Source of the DNA: an uncultured Campylobacter sp.
Lineage (GTDB): Bacteria > Campylobacterota > Campylobacteria > Campylobacterales > Campylobacteraceae
NCBI RefSeq assembly: GCF_937997465.1
Contig: NZ_CALKTQ010000344.1
Coordinates: forward strand, 1-7,777
Direction of reading: 5' to 3'
DNA length: 7,777 bases
In this document: one piece after another, positions 5,847 through 7,777 of the stretch
Position numbering within the stretch: position 1 is the first letter of the stretch
Layout of the letters: each line of letters starts with the position of its first letter
Program-made: the position numbers and the translations under genes
The notes under the pieces: model-generated
What the model was told of the DNA's origin: nothing
Databases searched by the model: none
The model's input: only the letters and a program-made list of their open reading frames with translations

Positions 5847-6374
5847 ATGATAAACGAACTAAAACAGGGCTTAAATTTCTATCTGACGCACCTTAGCTGG
5901 GTGGATTTTGCCGCCTATATCTGGATGTTTTTGACCTTTTTAGCGCTCGTTTCGCTTTGCGTCTATGTCGCGTCAAAGTCCTTTTTTGCGGGCTTTGCGC
6001 TGATGATCGTCACTATCGCAGGGCTTGGGTGCGGGGCGTATTTTATGCCTAAGCTTTTAGATGAAAATTTGCGAACCCGCTCGCTCGAGCTAGTCTCAAC
6101 CAAGCAGCTTGAGTACTCAAATACGCTGCTTGTGGATCTGCGCCTAACAAATCTCTCAAAAAAGCCGTTTAACTACTGCGAAATCGGGCTTAGCTTTTAC
6201 AAAAACTCGGGCAATACGTTGCGCCGTTACGCAAATGAGCTAAAGCCGTTTTTGAGGGAAAATATCGTGCTAAAAGACGTGCTAGACATAAACGCAACAC
6301 GCGAGATCACGCACGCGGTAAATAACTTTCGCGCGCAGGATTACAATATCACGACAAATTCGGAGTGCTTTTGA
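5847..6374 (+). CDS. Two-TM membrane protein, DUF2393-like, first of a tandem pair
   Basis: The 175-residue protein has two transmembrane helices (about 20–43 and 47–68) and then a soluble domain of about 105 residues with alternating beta-strand character (TLLVDLRLTNLSKKPFNYCE, then GLSFYKNSG). This fits an Ig-like extracytoplasmic module. C111 and C174, the latter two residues from the end in SECF, could form a disulfide outside the cytoplasm. The layout resembles DUF2393 proteins of Campylobacter and Helicobacter as I remember them; their role is unknown. AAGAGG (5838–5843) precedes the ATG by 3 bases, a tight spacing. It lies 79 bases after hisIE with no terminator between, so it may share that transcript. 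Its stop overlaps the start of the next gene. Confidence 0.75.
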   Translation: MINELKQGLNFYLTHLSWVDFAAYIWMFLTFLALVSLCVYVASKSFFAGFALMIVTIAGLGCGAYFMPKLLDENLRTRSLELVSTKQLEYSNTLLVDLRLTNLSKKPFNYCEIGLSFYKNSGNTLRRYANELKPFLRENIVLKDVLDINATREITHAVNNFRAQDYNITTNSECF

Positions 6375-6907
6375 TGGAAGGGTATTTTAACGTATTTCAC
6401 TTCATCGCGCTTGCGGTTTTGGCGCTACTATCGGTACTTTTCGCGCTTATCGCCCGCGGCGAGAAAAATCCTAAATTTTTTAAAATTTACATCACGATAA
6501 ACATAATAGCGACGCTGACGCTTGGATATTTTTTCATGATGATCGTGGATAAATACACCAAAAAGGCCGTGCTGACGGGGTTTTCAGGCCACCGCGTACT
6601 AAGAAACGAAACCATCGTGTTTAAGGGCTCGCTGCGAAATACGGGCGAGTTTAGCATCGCGAACTGCGATCTGACCGTCAAACTCATCAACAACCCCGTG
6701 AGTAAGGACACGATCGCAGGGTCTATCTTTAAGCCTAGCGGGCTATCGCTATCTTCGCGCAGTGACGAGCGTTCAAACGTAGCTGAGATAACCGCTAGCG
6801 TCGCTAAAAATATCGCGCCGAAGCAGATACGAAATTTTAGCCTCTCGATGCCGTATCCGTCGTACTTTGCTAATACCCAAACGATAACTAAGCTGGAGTG
6901 TAGGTAG
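6374..6907 (+). CDS. Two-TM membrane protein, DUF2393-like, second of a tandem pair
   Basis: The chosen ATG (6374–6376) overlaps the previous stop as TGATG and has GGAG (6362–6365) 8 bases upstream. The GTG at 6365, which would add three residues, has no such site. The 177-residue product has two membrane helices (about 7–27 and 37–58), then a beta-rich domain (VLRNETIVFKGSLRNTGEFS, then IANCDLTVKLINNP) that resembles an Ig-like fold. C98 and C176, again near the very end in LECR, match the cysteine positions of its upstream neighbour, so the two are diverged paralogues with probable disulfides outside the cytoplasm. Overlapping genes suggest equal synthesis and perhaps a complex. Family by memory is DUF2393; function unknown. 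Confidence 0.78.
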   Translation: MEGYFNVFHFIALAVLALLSVLFALIARGEKNPKFFKIYITINIIATLTLGYFFMMIVDKYTKKAVLTGFSGHRVLRNETIVFKGSLRNTGEFSIANCDLTVKLINNPVSKDTIAGSIFKPSGLSLSSRSDERSNVAEITASVAKNIAPKQIRNFSLSMPYPSYFANTQTITKLECR

Positions 6908-6911
6908 GGCG

Positions 6912-6927
6912 CGGGCAAATTTGCCCG
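6912..6927. repeat. Perfect 16-bp palindrome with a CAAATTTG core
   Basis: CGGGCAAATTTGCCCG is fully self-complementary and begins 4 bases after the stop at 6907. As RNA it could fold as a 6-bp stem with an AATT loop, but no T-run follows it. It marks the right edge of the host-like sequence before the decayed region. Confidence 0.7.
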
Positions 6928-6937
6928 AATGCGATAT

Positions 6938-6960
6938 AAAAACCTCCAAAGGAGCTTTTT
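6938..6960 (+). terminator. Terminator of the hisIE/DUF2393-like gene group
   Basis: CTCC (6944–6947) pairs with GGAG (6951–6954) around AAA. After one C·C mismatch, AAAAA (6938–6942) pairs with TTTTT (6956–6960), which is also the T-run. It lies 30 bases after the last stop. The core stem is short. AAAGGAG could instead be a ribosome-binding site for the TTG-started reading frame at 6962. Confidence 0.4.
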
Positions 6961-6961
6961 G

Positions 6962-7048
6962 TTGAAGGTAGGTATAAACACAAAAATCACGATCTTGTCG
7001 ATGTTCTTAAAAATAACAAGCGTAGAGATAAAAAATAAACATATATAG
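6962..7048 (+). pseudogene. Possible start of a lost gene (28 codons)
   Basis: TTG at 6962 has AAAGGAG (6948–6954) at an ideal 7-base spacing and opens a frame reading (M)KVGINTKITILSMFLKITSV before stopping at TAG (7046–7048). The N-terminal style, with an IGxKI-like segment and a hydrophobic stretch, recalls the start of methyl-accepting chemotaxis proteins, but nothing further of such a protein is found downstream. It could equally be chance. If real, the remainder was deleted or replaced, perhaps when the adjacent insertion element decayed. Confidence 0.2.
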
Positions 7049-7214
7049 TCCGTTCAAAAATTCCGAAAAAGAAATTTAGAGAAATTTTATAGTGTTTTTA
7101 GCTCGATATGGAAGCGGTATAAATAGCGGAGTTTATTAAAATTTCATAAAAAAATCGATAAAATAACCAAAAACATCAGAAATTTATGGCCGGCGTGCAT
7201 GATAAAATATTTAA

Positions 7215-7560
7215 TTTTAGAATAGATTTCTGGCTCGTATGCCTACTTGGTTAAAAACCTACTACTTTATAATATTTCTTGGCTTGCGGTTGCTAGTAAA
7301 ACGGCATACTAAAGTGCGACGTTCAAGTTTGTTTATATAGCCTAAAACTATTTTGCAAATGAATTGATGCCGATGTCGCCTAGATGTAGCGACTTTAATG
7401 ACCCGCTATCTATTCTGATTACCGGAAGGCTTACGATGGTTTGTTGGATTGCGGAGACGAGGTTATAGTGACACAAAGAACTCAAAGAATAATTTAATTG
7501 CGATGCACTTACGTTTGTTAAGACGAAGCTAGAAGGATAGCGAAGTAGAGGTTAGATGTA
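7215..7560 (+). pseudogene. Decayed IS1595-family (ISXO2-like) transposase
   Basis: The reading is broken by stops and frameshifts, but family blocks appear in the right order and at nearly the right spacing. Frame 7322: FKFVYIA*NYFANELMPM (7322–7375), compare GKVYTxIVxNxxxxELMPI. Frame 7408: IYSDYRKAYDGLLDCGDE (7408–7461), compare IYSDGWKAYDGL with a catalytic Asp. Then, in the same frame, ARRIAK (7528–7545) followed by GGTTAG, compare AKRRLAKFNGL. Upstream, LVKRHTKV (about 7292–7315) resembles LLKRGGKV, and a block near 7220–7255 may be the DESYFGG region. The distance from YDG to RRIAK is about 30 codons, against about 36 in intact members. The N-terminal zinc-ribbon half is not recognisable, so the element is truncated and dead. 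Family assignment is from memory of the motifs. Confidence 0.6.
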
Positions 7561-7621
7561 ATAACGGTAATATGTTAAATAGATTATTATATTCGCTTAA
7601 CTGATCTTAATTTTAAAAATT

Positions 7622-7654
7622 TTATGAAAATAGAAAGGGCGGAGACCGCCCCTT
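7622..7654 (-). terminator. Intrinsic terminator of the minus-strand aquaporin gene
   Basis: On the minus strand, GGGCGG (7651–7646) and CCGCCC (7642–7637) form a 6-bp GC stem around TCT. The arms can be lengthened past a single bulged base. TTTCTATTTT (7636–7627) follows. It lies 17 bases after the gene's stop codon and separates it from the decayed element. Confidence 0.65.
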
Positions 7655-7670
7655 GAAGTATAAAGCGTGA

Positions 7671-7777
7671 TTATTTTGCACTTTTGCAGCAGCCGCATGT
7701 GCAGCCCATAACTTTATAGATGATAGCTCCGATGATCGCTCCAACGATAGGTGCAACCCAGAAAAGCCAAAGCTGCT
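7671..7777 (-). CDS. aqpZ: Aquaporin (MIP family, AqpZ-like), C-terminal end
   Basis: The frame entering from the right edge reads QLWLFWVAPIVGAIIGAIIY, then KVMGCTCGCCKSAK and stop (TAA, complement of 7671–7673). LWLFWVAPIVGAIIGAIIY is the sixth transmembrane helix of bacterial aquaporins, where L-W-x-F/Y-W-x-x-P-x-x-G-A-x-x-G is conserved. The family moves water, and in some members glycerol, across the inner membrane. Only 34 residues are in the window, so the NPA motifs and selectivity filter cannot be checked, and AqpZ versus GlpF is decided only by general likeness. The cytoplasmic tail CTCGCC is unusual for the family. The gene converges on the + strand genes, with its own terminator. 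Confidence 0.85.
   Translation of the reverse strand, partial: QLWLFWVAPIVGAIIGAIIYKVMGCTCGCCKSAK

Noticed and set aside
5791..5850. A 19-codon frame (MQEEFKFGSPQ...) that ends ATGA-overlapping the first two-TM gene
   Set aside because: The overlap hints at coupling, but there is no ribosome-binding site before its ATG, and it is very short with nothing conserved that I can recognise.
6487..6990. Minus-strand frame of 167 codons opposite the second two-TM gene
   Set aside because: The opposite strand has the overlap start, ribosome-binding site and paralogous protein; the antisense frame is a by-product of codon bias.
7348..7551. Open minus-strand frame of about 67 codons across the decayed region, with protein-like composition
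   Set aside because: It has no start signal and runs antisense to the transposase blocks, which explain the sequence better in order and spacing.
7142..7629. TTTCATAAAA (7142–7151) and its reverse complement (7620–7629) as terminal repeats of the insertion element
   Set aside because: Only 10 AT-rich bases match with no extension. IS1595 ends are longer and G-rich as I recall, no 8-bp target duplication is seen, and the interval is too short for the whole element.

Overview
The window looks like chromosome from a Campylobacter of the oral, higher-GC kind (C. showae/rectus/concisus-like). This rests on codon use, A-rich ribosome-binding sites, the ilvE–SPFH gene pair also known in C. jejuni (Cj0269c–Cj0268c, from memory), a DUF2393-like pair, and a striking excess of AAATTT-containing motifs. 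The species assignment is inference; no rRNA or other marker gene is present.

Layout on the + strand: the last 15 codons of an unidentified gene (3–50) and its likely terminator; a gene-free stretch (51–459) with three long inverted repeats whose loops are 27–30 nt; a promoter and a DUF3737-type beta-helix protein (460–1299); a roughly 300-nt spacer that may encode a folded RNA; an unrecognised 279-aa protein (1606–2445); branched-chain aminotransferase ilvE (2561–3475) tightly coupled to an SPFH/Band 7 membrane protein (3484–4590); a hairpin-dense spacer (4591–4888); bifunctional histidine enzyme HisIE (4889–5767) with unusual low-complexity insertions; and two overlapping genes for small two-TM proteins with periplasmic domains (5847–6374 and 6374–6907), ending in a terminator.

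From about 6961 to 7620 nothing intact is encoded. By eye I recover pieces of an IS1595-family (ISXO2-like) transposase in several frames, so this is a decayed insertion element. Beyond it, on the minus strand, are a terminator and the C-terminal 34 residues of an aquaporin (AqpZ-like).

The metabolic genes are ordinary: IlvE performs the last step of Leu/Ile/Val synthesis and HisIE the second and third steps of His synthesis. The most noteworthy signals are (i) a decamer, GTCAAATTTG, seen seven times on both strands, containing the RAATTY site linked to DNA uptake in C. jejuni; (ii) the growth of HisIE by Asn/Gln/Ser-rich inserts carrying the same AAATTT motif; (iii) hairpin-dense spacers; (iv) the fossil transposase. 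I did not find a convincing new defence or biosynthetic system.
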